Positions 43,663 to 51,956 of a DNA stretch of 60,055 nucleotides are shown one piece after another. Numbering within the stretch: the first letter of the stretch is position 1; each line of letters starts with the position of its first letter. The position numbers and the translations under genes are program-made. The stretch is from Bacteroidales bacterium (GTDB lineage: Bacteria > Bacteroidota > Bacteroidia > Bacteroidales > UBA932). The stretch spans positions 1-60,055 of the forward strand of contig JAFSPR010000063.1 in NCBI GenBank assembly GCA_017451395.1, read 5' to 3'. The notes under the pieces are model-generated. The model was not told the origin of the DNA and made no database searches. It worked only from the letters and a program-made list of their open reading frames with translations.

Positions 43663-43900
43663 TGGACCTGGTCCAGCTAATAATTGGACGAGGTATAACC
43701 TTTTATTGGACCAGGTGGCATTTTACCCCCTGGACCTGGTCCAAGTACTATGCTCTACAGGTATCCCAGGGGCACACCCTGTGGACCAGGTCCACGGCAT
43801 AAAATTACACCTGGGCCACATTTACCTTACACCTCGGCCAAAAACCCTGTGGACCAGGTCCACGGGATAAAAATACAAAACACCCCTTGGACCAGGTCCA
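43663..43900. repeat. Phased array of ten TGGACCWGGTCCA-type palindromes
   Basis: Five perfect 13-bp palindromes lie at 43663-43675, 43731-43743, 43782-43794, 43850-43862 and 43888-43900. Degenerate units lie at 43685-43697, 43707-43719, 43762-43774, 43806-43818 and 43828-43840. Successive centres are 22, 22, 24, 31, 20, 24, 22, 22 and 38 bp apart, so most sit two helical turns from the next. Two stretches (from 43778 and 43846) also repeat about 35 bp directly. The layout resembles iterons, a partition site or a multi-site operator. Confidence 0.8.
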
Positions 43901-43934
43901 CGGGATGTTGCCGTTACATATCGGCAAGTGTTTG

Positions 43935-44077
43935 CGAAACTTAAGCGACACTATGCGGCCTCAGAATGGCCTGTAAGCCGTGGTGGTGTCTTTTACCCCT
44001 GTGTCTGGAATGTGGGTAAACGACACGATGCGGCCTCAGAAGTGTCTGTAGTGGGTGATGGCGTCGTTTAAGTTTCG
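43935..44077. repeat. Second alternating inverted-repeat cluster
   Basis: CGAAACTTAAGCGAC (43935-43949) and GTCGTTTAAGTTTCG (44063-44077) are inverse complements with one mismatch. Between them GTGTCTTTTACCC (43986-43998) opposes GGGTAAACGACAC (around 44013-44025). A 35-bp stretch at 43941-43975, containing ATGCGGCCTCAGAA, recurs at 44016-44050. The four TAArCGACrC-like units alternate in orientation with spacing 45, 30 and 45 bp. Confidence 0.7.
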
Positions 44078-44333
44078 GACTCTCAGGCCATGACCCTCCA
44101 CAGTAAGGGGACCAACGTTAAGGGTGGATAATGACACATAGTTTTGCACTTGATCCTAAACTATTTCGTTCAGTACTGTATTACGGTTCCGGGTGAGAGA
44201 ATGCACAAAAAATAAAAGCCGCCTAGGCAGCGACTTTTCTGATGGGGCTCGTATCAAACTATGTTTGAGAGGGTTGTCAACCCTTTCCGAAATCCCCGTG
44301 ACGATTCCAAGTGCAAATATAATGCTTTTTTCA
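44078..44333. other. Gene-free stretch with GH2 terminator and a small hairpin
   Basis: It holds no gene. Besides the GH2 terminator (44214-44237), an AGGGTTG/CAACCCT hairpin lies near 44268-44282. The remainder, including the segment with TAAGGGGACC, shows nothing I can name. Confidence 0.45.
44214..44237 (-). terminator. Terminator of the GH2 gene
   Basis: Read on the minus strand, AAAGTCGCTGCC-TA-GGCGGCTTTT forms a mostly paired stem followed by TATTTTTTG, about 100 bp beyond the GH2 stop. This is a plausible Rho-independent terminator. Confidence 0.6.
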
Positions 44334-46517
44334 TTAATTGCAAACACGGCAAACCAGGACGCCGTCGCCAAGGACAAGGACCTGCGCTTTGCCGCTGAAG
44401 GTGGTGAGGGCGCAGGTTTTTCCGTCTGCGGACTGCTCCTTTTCGCTGCCGGCGGGGTCTCCGTTGCCATAGCCGATGATGCGGCCGGGGCCATTGAGGG
44501 ATACCTGTACGGGGATAGCGCCGTCAGGGACATATCGGCCCTTGGCGTCCTTGGCGGTAAGTTCAAACACCTGCAGGCGGCCGATGCGCTCTGACGTTAC
44601 TTCCACGTTTGCGGCGGGGCCGGTGGGCTCTATGATGTCCTCCGCGGCCTTTCTGCCCCCAATGTAGCCGGTGGCCTTGATCTTTCCGCCGTGACAGGCG
44701 TTTTCCCATACCAGGTGGCCGTTACGGGGCATTTTCTTTCGGCCAAGATTGCGGCCGTTCACTGAAAGCTGGACTTCGTCGCAGTTGGAGTATACCCAGA
44801 TATCTTTGGTGGCGCCGCAGATATGGACGGTGGGGTCACTGGTCCACCAGGATTTGAGGTAGTAGGCCTCGTCCTTAGGGAAGCCGCAGTAGTCCAGTAT
44901 GCCGAATTCAGAGAGCGTTGCGGGGTATTTGAGCGGATTTGGCTCTCCGCGGTAGTCAAAGCCCGTCCAGAAGAAGACGCCGCCCGTCCAGGGATGCTCC
45001 GCGTAGTACTTCCAGCCCCTTTCAATGACGTTTTCCGGTTCTCCGGTGCGGTTGATGGCAGGCATACGGCCGGTCTCTTCCTTGTAAATGCCGCGTGTGC
45101 CGCAGCCGGTGGTTTCCTCGGAGCCGAAGATTATCCACTCCGGATGGCGGGCGTGGCGGCCGTCTACGTCGTTCTGGACAATGTAGTTGTAGCCGTGCAC
45201 TTCAAGACCTTCTATGAGGGTGCCGCCGCCGGCGTTTGCAGCCGTTGTCTGCCTTGTGGGGTCAAGGCTTCTTACGTATTCCTGCATCTCCCTCACTATC
45301 TTGATGCCGCGGATATCGTTCTCCAGGCCCCATTCCTCGTTACCAACGCTCCAGAGGATCACTGAGGGGTGGGACCTCCCTTCCATGACCATATTCTCAA
45401 GGAGGCGCCTGTGGTGGGCGTTCACGCCCATAAGGCGGTTTTCGTCAATGAGGAGGATGCCCTCGCGGTCGCAGATGTCAAGAAGGGCGGGGGAGGCGGG
45501 GTTATGGGAGCAGCGGATTGCGTTTACGCCCAGTTTTTTCAGCTGCCTTACGCGCCACTCTATGAGTTCCTCCGGCATTGCGGCGCCAACTCCGGCGTGG
45601 TCCTGGTGGAGGTTTACGCCCTTGAGGATGAACTTCCTGCCATTGAGAAGGAATCCGTCCTGAGCGTTGAACTCAACTGTCCTGAGGCCGATTTTTGTGC
45701 GGTAAACATCCTCTCCAACCGTTGATTCCAGCGTGTAGAGATAAGGGTCTTCCGGACTCCAGAGGTGGGGCTCCGTCATTTCCCTGCCATCCTTATCCAG
45801 GATGCGGTGGGTGGCTTCTTTTACATCTGAATGGATGGTCACTTTGCGTCCGTCCCAACTTGCCCAGAAGCTGCCGTCAGGGATGTACGGACCTTTGGTT
45901 TCAATGAGGTAGGCGTTGCGGTAGATGCCGGCGCCCTCGTAGAACCAGCCTTCCTCCAGGGTGGCATCGGCCCTTACCGTAAGGACGTTGGGTCCGCCGG
46001 TGAAGTCTATGTAGGGGGTGATGTCGTAGGTCTGAGTGGCGTAACCGCTGGCTTCCGTTCCCATATAGATGCCGTTGAACCATACTGAGGCGTCACGGAA
46101 GATACCGTCAAACTTGACGGTGAAATGATGCCCTTCCTGGGCTTTGGTGAAAGTGAAGGCCTTGCGGTACCAGCCCACGCTGGTCCCGGGGTACTTCCAG
46201 CCCACTGTCTTGTAGCCGTGGGAGTGGCTTGCAAGGGAATCGCAGGGGAGGGCGGGCACCCAGTCGTGGGGGACGGTGACATCCTGCCAGGCACTGTCGT
46301 CGAAGGTTTCCGTGTAAGGACCTTCGTTGTGGATGGAGTGGGCCTTTGTGAGGTAGTTGAAATATTCCGTGCCGCGGCCCCAGTCTTTTCCGGGGTCCGA
46401 TGCGTTTCCAAAAGCGAACTTCCAGCCGCTCTCAAGTTTTGTTATGGTCTGTGCCCCTGAAGGCACTACAGCCGCTATCAGAAAAGCAGCCATAAAAATC
46501 TTGATTCCCTTATACAT
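44334..46517 (-). CDS. GH2 beta-galactosidase-like glycoside hydrolase
   Basis: An exported enzyme of about 727 aa (signal peptide MYKGIKIFMAAFLIAAVVPSGAQ). The GH2 sugar-binding domain (WYRKAFTFTKAQEGHHFTVKFDGIFRDASVWFNG), immunoglobulin-like domain, and TIM barrel (LKGVNLHQDHAGVGAAM, AIRCSHNPASP, acid/base Glu in WSVGNEEW, nucleophile Glu in IFGSEETTG) are complete, followed by C-terminal DUF4982-like and Ig-like domains. Beta-galactosidase activity on galactosylated side chains fits the PUL, but beta-mannosidase cannot be excluded. A TAAATTTG box lies six bases before the ATG. It is divergent from the transporter. Confidence 0.88.
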   Translation of the reverse strand: MYKGIKIFMAAFLIAAVVPSGAQTITKLESGWKFAFGNASDPGKDWGRGTEYFNYLTKAHSIHNEGPYTETFDDSAWQDVTVPHDWVPALPCDSLASHSHGYKTVGWKYPGTSVGWYRKAFTFTKAQEGHHFTVKFDGIFRDASVWFNGIYMGTEASGYATQTYDITPYIDFTGGPNVLTVRADATLEEGWFYEGAGIYRNAYLIETKGPYIPDGSFWASWDGRKVTIHSDVKEATHRILDKDGREMTEPHLWSPEDPYLYTLESTVGEDVYRTKIGLRTVEFNAQDGFLLNGRKFILKGVNLHQDHAGVGAAMPEELIEWRVRQLKKLGVNAIRCSHNPASPALLDICDREGILLIDENRLMGVNAHHRRLLENMVMEGRSHPSVILWSVGNEEWGLENDIRGIKIVREMQEYVRSLDPTRQTTAANAGGGTLIEGLEVHGYNYIVQNDVDGRHARHPEWIIFGSEETTGCGTRGIYKEETGRMPAINRTGEPENVIERGWKYYAEHPWTGGVFFWTGFDYRGEPNPLKYPATLSEFGILDYCGFPKDEAYYLKSWWTSDPTVHICGATKDIWVYSNCDEVQLSVNGRNLGRKKMPRNGHLVWENACHGGKIKATGYIGGRKAAEDIIEPTGPAANVEVTSERIGRLQVFELTAKDAKGRYVPDGAIPVQVSLNGPGRIIGYGNGDPAGSEKEQSADGKTCALTTFSGKAQVLVLGDGVLVCRVCN

Positions 46518-46546
46518 AATAAGCAAATTTACTGAATTTTTTTGAC

Positions 46547-46554
46547 TATATTTG
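46547..46554 (+). promoter_or_regulatory. -7 box of the sugar transporter gene
   Basis: TATATTTG matches TAnnTTTG and lies 19 bases before the ATG at 46574. No good -33 TTTG is present at the expected distance, so an activator may be needed. Confidence 0.45.
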
Positions 46555-46573
46555 TATAATTAACACTGGAACT

Positions 46574-47917
46574 ATGGCTAAATTAATAGAGAAAATAGGA
46601 TACGGTCTTGGAGATGCCGCCGCCGGCGGAATTACCTGGAAAGTAATGTCCATCGCATTCCCCCTGTTCTTCACCAATATATTTGGACTTACCGTGGCAG
46701 ATACCGCCACCCTTATGCTTGTGGCCCGTCTTTTCGATGTTGTCACAGACCCTGTGATGGGGGCGCTCGCGGACCGCACACAGTCCCGCTGGGGAACATA
46801 TCGGCCCTGGCTCATCTTTGGCGCAATCCCTCTTGGGATGGTGTTTGCGCTGCTTCTTTTCACACCGGATTTTGGCCCGGTCGGGAAGCGCATCTGGGCA
46901 TATTCCCTGTATCTTGTGATGATGGCCGTCTATACCGCCGTGAACGTGCCCTACGGCTCCCTTCTTGGCGTTATGACGGATGACGACAATGAGAAGAATG
47001 AGTTCTCCTCCTACCGTATGGTGGGCGCGTATGCAATGGGTTTTGTGACGCTTCTTTCCTTCCCTTATCTCCAGAAGATGGTTGGCGGCACTCCCCAGCA
47101 TCAATATGCCGTGCTGGGCGCAGTGCTTGGAGGAGTGGCCGCCCTGGGCACCCTTGCCTGCGGTCTCCTTACCAGGGAACGCCTGAAGCCCGTCCGCGCA
47201 GAGAAATTCTCCTTCAAGCCTTTCGCAGACCTTTTCCGCAATAAGCCGTGGATCTATCTTACGCTTATCGGCATATGCACAAACTTCTTCAACGGGTTCC
47301 GCTATGCCGTGGCGGGTTATCTCCTGGAGTACTGCCTGCACGGGGACGTCACCGTTTCCGGCCTTATCATCAATTACACCGTGTTCATGACCTTCGGAGA
47401 GGTAACCTGCATGGTCTTCGGCGGCCTCTCTCCGCGCTTTACAAAATGGGTCGGCTCCAAGAAGAAGGCGTTCGGCTGGGCGGCCGTCATCTGCGCCGTC
47501 ACGTCCATCGGCTTCTTCTTCATCCCTATGGATCCGGCCTATATCTGGGTTATGGTGGCAACGGTTATCCTTACCTCCGTCGGAATCGGCCTTTATTCCC
47601 CGCTTCTCTGGTCCATGTATGCCGATGTAGCGGATTATGCCACCGAGAAGAACGGCACCTCCTCCACGGGCCTCATCTTCTCTTCCGGCACTATGTCCCA
47701 GAAGATCGGATCGGCCATCTCAGGCGCCCTGGTGGCGCTGCTCCTTGGCCTTGCGGGCTTTATCTCCGGAACTGATGCCGCAACCGGAGAAACCGTAGTG
47801 ACAATTGTGAACGAATCTTCAGTCCAGACTATGATCTGGAGCCTGTTCTCCCTCTTCCCGGCCGCAATCGCGCTTCTTATACTGCTGCTCCTGCGGCTGT
47901 ATCCTATTGATAAGTAG
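46574..47917 (+). CDS. GPH-family sugar:cation symporter
   Basis: A 447-aa inner-membrane protein with about twelve hydrophobic helices. The GPH (MelB-like) signatures are visible: IGYGLGDAAAGGITWKV, the cation-site helix ARLFDVVTDPVMGALADRTQSRWGTYRPWL, VPYGSLLGVMTDD, and SPLLWSMYADVADYATEKNG in the second half. Transporters of this type sit in the mannobiose operon of Bacteroides with the epimerase and GH130, so mannobiose or mannosylglucose import is the likely role (inference). It overlaps the convergent kinase gene by 14 bp. Confidence 0.9.
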   Translation: MAKLIEKIGYGLGDAAAGGITWKVMSIAFPLFFTNIFGLTVADTATLMLVARLFDVVTDPVMGALADRTQSRWGTYRPWLIFGAIPLGMVFALLLFTPDFGPVGKRIWAYSLYLVMMAVYTAVNVPYGSLLGVMTDDDNEKNEFSSYRMVGAYAMGFVTLLSFPYLQKMVGGTPQHQYAVLGAVLGGVAALGTLACGLLTRERLKPVRAEKFSFKPFADLFRNKPWIYLTLIGICTNFFNGFRYAVAGYLLEYCLHGDVTVSGLIINYTVFMTFGEVTCMVFGGLSPRFTKWVGSKKKAFGWAAVICAVTSIGFFFIPMDPAYIWVMVATVILTSVGIGLYSPLLWSMYADVADYATEKNGTSSTGLIFSSGTMSQKIGSAISGALVALLLGLAGFISGTDAATGETVVTIVNESSVQTMIWSLFSLFPAAIALLILLLLRLYPIDK

Positions 47918-49448
47918 GGTCTTCGATTGGGAAATCCATTATGAAACGGCAGCCCTTGCGGTAGTCCGGGTCCAGTTCCAGCGAGCCTCCAAGCAGGATG
48001 ACGTGCCGCTTGGTAAGCGGTAGCCCTACGCCAAGGCCCTCTGAAAGGCTGTCTTTCTTGTAGAAAGGCGTGAATATGTGTTCCTGGTTTTCCTTCGGGA
48101 TGCCCGGGCCGGTGTCCTCAAAGATGAACCTGACCCTGGTCTTGTTTGCCGTGATGCGGAGGGAGATATTTTTCCCATCTGAGTACTTGGAGGAATTGAA
48201 AAGGATTTCCCGGATGCTGCGCATCAGGAAGAGGTGGTCGGAAACAAGGGTGAACGAGTCTTCCACCTGGGTATGGAACTTTACGGTGACGCCAGGGAAA
48301 TAGCGGTTGACATACCCTATGCACTCCCTGGCAATTTCATTGCAGGATACGGGCTCATATGTGAAACTCACCATTTCGTCGTGGTATCCGCGGTCTGAAC
48401 TGTCGTAGAGCATGAGGGACATCCTTGTGAGCACCATGGCGTTGTAGTCAATCACCTGGAGGAGTTGCTCCCGCTCTTCGCGGGTAAGGTCTGCGCCGGT
48501 AGTGTCACGGAGAAGCTGTGAAAAACCCAGGATCAGATTGAGAGGTGTCCGGATCTGGTGGGTCATATTGGAGACGAATTCGGTCCGGCGCCTGATGGCG
48601 TCCTCAAGGGCCGATGTAGCCTTCCGGAGCTCCTCGTTGCGTTTTGCCGATTCCCCGATTGCGGCGTCAAGGTCGCGGATCTGGCTGCTGATAGTTTCCT
48701 GCATATCGGCAAAACTGTTCTGCAGATGCCCGATGGTGCTGTTGACGTTGCTTCTGGGAATGACGGTGGAGTAGTCTCCTTCTGAAATGCGCTTTGTCTG
48801 CTCTTCAAGGAGCCTCAGAGGCTCAAAGGCCCGCGCCACTATCCTACGGCACACGAGGAAGATGATGATAAGGCCGATAGCAACGATGATGGAAATACTA
48901 ATCTGGAGGCGCCAGTATCTGTGAAGTACGTCACGCTCCGGACTCACCAGGGCGGCGCTGAGGCTTGTCCCCGGAATGGGCTCATAGCATATCAGGCATA
49001 GCACGCCGGCTACTTTTGCGTGCATCCTTCCGCTGTGGCCGGCCGTCATCTCGTGCCCGAGGGTAAGTTTGTCGGGGTAATACCTGCCGTTGGTGGGGGC
49101 AAAGATGGTCTTTACCCCTATCTTGGCAGAGTCCCGGTGCATCAGATACCTGCCGTCCTTGTCCAGGATCATAAAATATGAATGCGGATAGGGCTTCAGG
49201 GAGGAGAGCGCCTTTGAAAGTTCCTCGATTGATTCCTGGCTCAGGGGCTGAAGATAATGCCCAGCACTGTCTGTCGCCTCGCTGAGTATACGGGAGGCCT
49301 TGTCCATAGCTATGGTGTGGAAATGGCGCCTGGATAACGCTCCGAAGATTCCGTTTATCAGCAGGAAAACCAGCACCGCAACAAAGAACATATTGATGCT
49401 GATCTTCATCGGAAGAGACCGATTTACGCGTCCTATCAGTTTTCTCAT
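47904..49448 (-). CDS. Sensor histidine kinase with periplasmic sensor and HAMP
   Basis: A 514-aa membrane kinase. Transmembrane helices at ~15-37 and ~181-200 enclose a Cache-like sensor (YFMILDKDGRYLMHRDSAKIG), followed by HAMP (FEPLRLLEEQTKRISEGDYSTVI), a coiled coil, HisKA with H297 (SNMTHQIRTPLNLILGF), and the ATPase domain (N-box REILFNSSKYSDG, G1 EDTGPGIP, G2 GLGVGLPLTKRH). No response regulator gene is adjacent. It follows the half-kinase gene by seven bases, so the two are probably co-expressed and may work together. Confidence 0.9.
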   Translation of the reverse strand: MRKLIGRVNRSLPMKISINMFFVAVLVFLLINGIFGALSRRHFHTIAMDKASRILSEATDSAGHYLQPLSQESIEELSKALSSLKPYPHSYFMILDKDGRYLMHRDSAKIGVKTIFAPTNGRYYPDKLTLGHEMTAGHSGRMHAKVAGVLCLICYEPIPGTSLSAALVSPERDVLHRYWRLQISISIIVAIGLIIIFLVCRRIVARAFEPLRLLEEQTKRISEGDYSTVIPRSNVNSTIGHLQNSFADMQETISSQIRDLDAAIGESAKRNEELRKATSALEDAIRRRTEFVSNMTHQIRTPLNLILGFSQLLRDTTGADLTREEREQLLQVIDYNAMVLTRMSLMLYDSSDRGYHDEMVSFTYEPVSCNEIARECIGYVNRYFPGVTVKFHTQVEDSFTLVSDHLFLMRSIREILFNSSKYSDGKNISLRITANKTRVRFIFEDTGPGIPKENQEHIFTPFYKKDSLSEGLGVGLPLTKRHVILLGGSLELDPDYRKGCRFIMDFPIEDPTYQ

Positions 49449-49455
49449 ATCGGCC

Positions 49456-50151
49456 TCAATTATTTCCCGTAAGCATATCGTTAAGGATCTCCGTCACCCT
49501 CACGCCATTATTTTCAATGTCCTTGAACACCTGCTTCATCTCCTCTTCTTCAAGGTTTCCCTTGCGCTCGTAGAGTTTGTCGGCCCCAGCCTGGATCTGG
49601 GCCACTTCATCGGCCAGCTGGTGGGTCATACTGCTGAAAAACGCATTCTTCAACTTCCCGATCTCCTTGGTCTTGGCGTAGGTCTGGGCCAACACTTCCT
49701 GGCGTGACTCCTCACTCTGGGACAGATTCTTCAACTGCTCCAGATGCCCGGCAACCGTTTCCTGCATCTTGACATATCGGTTCTGAAGGCGTCCTACCTC
49801 ATCGGTGCGTTTGGTCTCAAAGTAGGGGAGGTTGTAATTACCTTTTGCAATGTTCCTAGTTGCGTACGTGAGTTTTCTCAGGGGAATCATACTGGTCCTT
49901 GCAATGATAATGGCCCCTGCGGCAATCAGGATTACGCCCAGGATGATCATCAGAATTGAAAGACGGAAACCGGGATCGAACACCTCCAGCGCCTGGTCCA
50001 TGTTGCCAGCGGTCTCTTCACGGATTATGAGCCGCGTCCCGATGGTCATTGCAAGAATGGTGGCTACAAGGAGACTACCTACAGAAATAACAGTCCGCAA
50101 GCAGATTCTGGAAGATAAGGTTCTGGGCAAGAAGTCCCTAGGTTTAGGCAT
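49456..50151 (-). CDS. Half histidine kinase: HAMP and phospho-acceptor helix without ATPase domain
   Basis: A 231-aa membrane protein. Two helices (~20-40 and ~64-84) flank a short periplasmic loop, then HAMP (SMIPLRKLTYATRNIAKGNYNLPYF, DEVGRLQNRYVKMQETV), a coiled coil, and a dimerisation-type helix KNAFFSSMTHQLADEVAQIQAG with H177 aligned to H297 of the next kinase. It ends after another ~40 residues with no ATP-binding domain. It looks like a paralogue of the downstream kinase that has lost its sensor and ATPase. ATG 50149-50151 (MPKPRDF) is preferred over upstream starts. Confidence 0.75.
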   Translation of the reverse strand: MPKPRDFLPRTLSSRICLRTVISVGSLLVATILAMTIGTRLIIREETAGNMDQALEVFDPGFRLSILMIILGVILIAAGAIIIARTSMIPLRKLTYATRNIAKGNYNLPYFETKRTDEVGRLQNRYVKMQETVAGHLEQLKNLSQSEESRQEVLAQTYAKTKEIGKLKNAFFSSMTHQLADEVAQIQAGADKLYERKGNLEEEEMKQVFKDIENNGVRVTEILNDMLTGNN

Positions 50152-50226
50152 ATCCGTCCAAATAATGTGGTTACTCCGCTCAAAGATACAAAAAATCTTG
50201 GTAACCGCCAACTTCTTCCCTTTATC

Positions 50227-50348
50227 GTAATGCCGATGCGGTGGTGCTTAACTATTCGATTATCAGTTGATTACGGAGTTGTTTGGGATTGCCGGTAATC
50301 CTAAACAACTCCGTAAGTGTCTGTGTATTAATTACTTGGCATCCACCG
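50227..50348 (+). repeat. 122-bp REP-like palindromic element, copy 2
   Basis: It starts GTAATGCCGATGCGGTGG. The core is an almost perfect palindrome of 20-bp arms (50271-50290 with 50297-50316, one G/T mismatch) around GCCGGT, and the right end is ATCCACCG. It overlaps the last five codons and stop of the transposase gene (50332). Confidence 0.88.
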
Positions 50349-51252
50349 GTAAATGCAGGTACTTATTGATCTGCGACGGTTTTGCGGCTGTTCTTGCCGT
50401 GAGTATCTTATAGAGGTCCATTTTTCTGTGAAACGGTAATCCTGGGATCTCCCTCACAGTTGAAATGTACCCCTGGCTCATAAGGAACTGTGTGCAGTCG
50501 GCATAAACGGCATCAGAATAGTTGTCCTTATCCTCACGTATTTCGTATTCACCCCCGGTATTATCGTGAAAACTTCGTATCATAGCATTGTAATCCCCGT
50601 AATAACTTATGGCCCCCACATAGTCTATTATGTTCCAGGTACTGATAATATAATCGGCCAGTTGCTGAACCTCATCTGAGTTCAGCCCGTTCATCCACAG
50701 GTCAAGTTGGGAATAATGCACCCATTCTCCTTTCTTGTATATGGCCCGCACGTCCTGCAGAGCCCGCCTGAGTTTTGATGATGCTGCCGATTCTTCCAGC
50801 GGTTTTGAAAATGGATGACTGTTCCTGAAGTACTTGAGGAAATTCCAGCGGTAATCCTCGGCTCTATTGGTAATCTTTCTCTCCACCGGGTTATTGTAAT
50901 TATAATTTATGGTTGTGCGAACCGCTTTGTTGCCAAGTTTTACCGCACTGCCGAATCTCTCCTGCATAAGGGATCCCCGGCGGTGTCTGGACCTGTTCCA
51001 CTGTTTGGCAAAGATTCTTGTATACTGCTGCACAAACTTCACCATCTGCTCCGGGCTCCGGAAGCGGCAGGCGCTATGGAGATGGTCCGGCATAGGGCAG
51101 AGGGCCAGCACGGTAACGTCCATTTTATCGGCCAGAGTACAATAAATGGTAAAATACACAAGGTAATCCCTCAGCGAGTAAAAAAGGACCGCTCCGTCCC
51201 TTGATTTCTGGTAAATGTGGTGCACTTCACCATCGATTACTTTTCGTTTCAT
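50332..51252 (-). CDS. REP-associated tyrosine transposase (RAYT, Y1/HUH family)
   Basis: A protein of about 306 aa from the internal ATG (MKRKVIDGEVHHIYQKSRDG); the frame is open from 51300. The Y1 transposase fold is clear: HHIYQKSRDGAVLFY, DYLVYFTIYCTLADKMDVTVLALCPMPDHLHSA with the metal-binding HLH (HUH) motif, then KFVQQYTRIFAKQWN with the catalytic Tyr and RGSLMQERFGSAVK. RAYTs are single-copy, domesticated relatives of IS200/IS605 transposases that process palindromic REP DNA. Here 122-bp palindromes lie at both sides, one overlapping the stop codon. The C-terminal ~130 residues are an extension I do not recognise. Confidence 0.88.
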   Translation of the reverse strand: MKRKVIDGEVHHIYQKSRDGAVLFYSLRDYLVYFTIYCTLADKMDVTVLALCPMPDHLHSACRFRSPEQMVKFVQQYTRIFAKQWNRSRHRRGSLMQERFGSAVKLGNKAVRTTINYNYNNPVERKITNRAEDYRWNFLKYFRNSHPFSKPLEESAASSKLRRALQDVRAIYKKGEWVHYSQLDLWMNGLNSDEVQQLADYIISTWNIIDYVGAISYYGDYNAMIRSFHDNTGGEYEIREDKDNYSDAVYADCTQFLMSQGYISTVREIPGLPFHRKMDLYKILTARTAAKPSQINKYLHLPVDAK

Positions 51253-51368
51253 AGACTCGTTTTTGAGGGCCAAAATATGCATTTCAGGCACTTTAAACAA
51301 GGGGTGGGCGAAAGAAAGCGTTGTTTCACGTGAAAGTTTTTACGTTTCAGGGGATTGGGGACGAAATA

Positions 51369-51911
51369 CTACTCCCAGATGACGATCGCTTTAAAGAATT
51401 TGAAACTTTTTTTCTCTCCTGCACGGCCGTCAATGTGGTGCTTCGCATCATTTTCAAGGGCCGATAAAGCGGCGTTCACCCTTGAAAGATTCACATTGAG
51501 TTCGTTGGAGAAGATGTCAATAAGACGTGCGACGCTCCTCTCGATCTTATCCGGGGAATCCGTACGGGCAACCCTGGAGTACAGGCGGGTGAGTTCCTCC
51601 TTATGGCCGCCGATGTCTTTGAGGGCAATCCCTTCCGGATGCCGCAGGAAAAGGAGCAGGACGGCCTTTGACATCGGCCTCAGTTTCAACTCTTCCTGCC
51701 CGAAGTAGATTCTCATACCGCGCGTGATGCGGATAATCTCACGGGCCGGCGGCGGAGTAAGTTCCAGGGCCGATGCTTCCTGCACAAAACGGGCAACCTC
51801 CGTGGCCTCCCTCTCCTGGGCCATAGCGGAGTAATCCGGAGCGGCGCTCTCCAGACAGTTTCCGGCATGGTGGAGGAAATAGTAAAGGACAAGTTGACTG
51901 TTGTAGGTCAT
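51369..51911 (-). CDS. Hypothetical protein with winged-helix-like region
   Basis: A 180-aa soluble protein from ATG 51909-51911 (MTYNSQLVLYYFLHHAG). The central portion (KLRPMSKAVLLLFLRHPEGIALKDIGGHKEELTRLYSRV) resembles the winged-helix output part of some Bacteroidetes regulators, followed by a conserved-looking SVARLIDIFSNELNVNLSRVNAALSALE helix. No enzyme motif is visible. It lies between the transposase gene and copy 3 of the palindromic element, so it could be cargo or simply a neighbour. The function is unknown. Confidence 0.6.
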   Translation of the reverse strand: MTYNSQLVLYYFLHHAGNCLESAAPDYSAMAQEREATEVARFVQEASALELTPPPAREIIRITRGMRIYFGQEELKLRPMSKAVLLLFLRHPEGIALKDIGGHKEELTRLYSRVARTDSPDKIERSVARLIDIFSNELNVNLSRVNAALSALENDAKHHIDGRAGEKKSFKFFKAIVIWE

Positions 51912-51956
51912 AGGGTATCTGTTTTGTGATGCAAAGATAGGAAATGGCTGCAAGGC

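Noticed and set aside
43663-43900. CRISPR array
   Set aside because: Repeat units are 13-bp palindromes with variable spacing of about 9 bp and much degeneration; no cas genes are present.
43565-43944. Short ORFs with repeated VDQVHGIK-like phrases across the palindrome array
   Set aside because: The repeated peptide follows directly from the DNA repeats. No start context, no domain and no conserved length; the array is better read as DNA-level structure.
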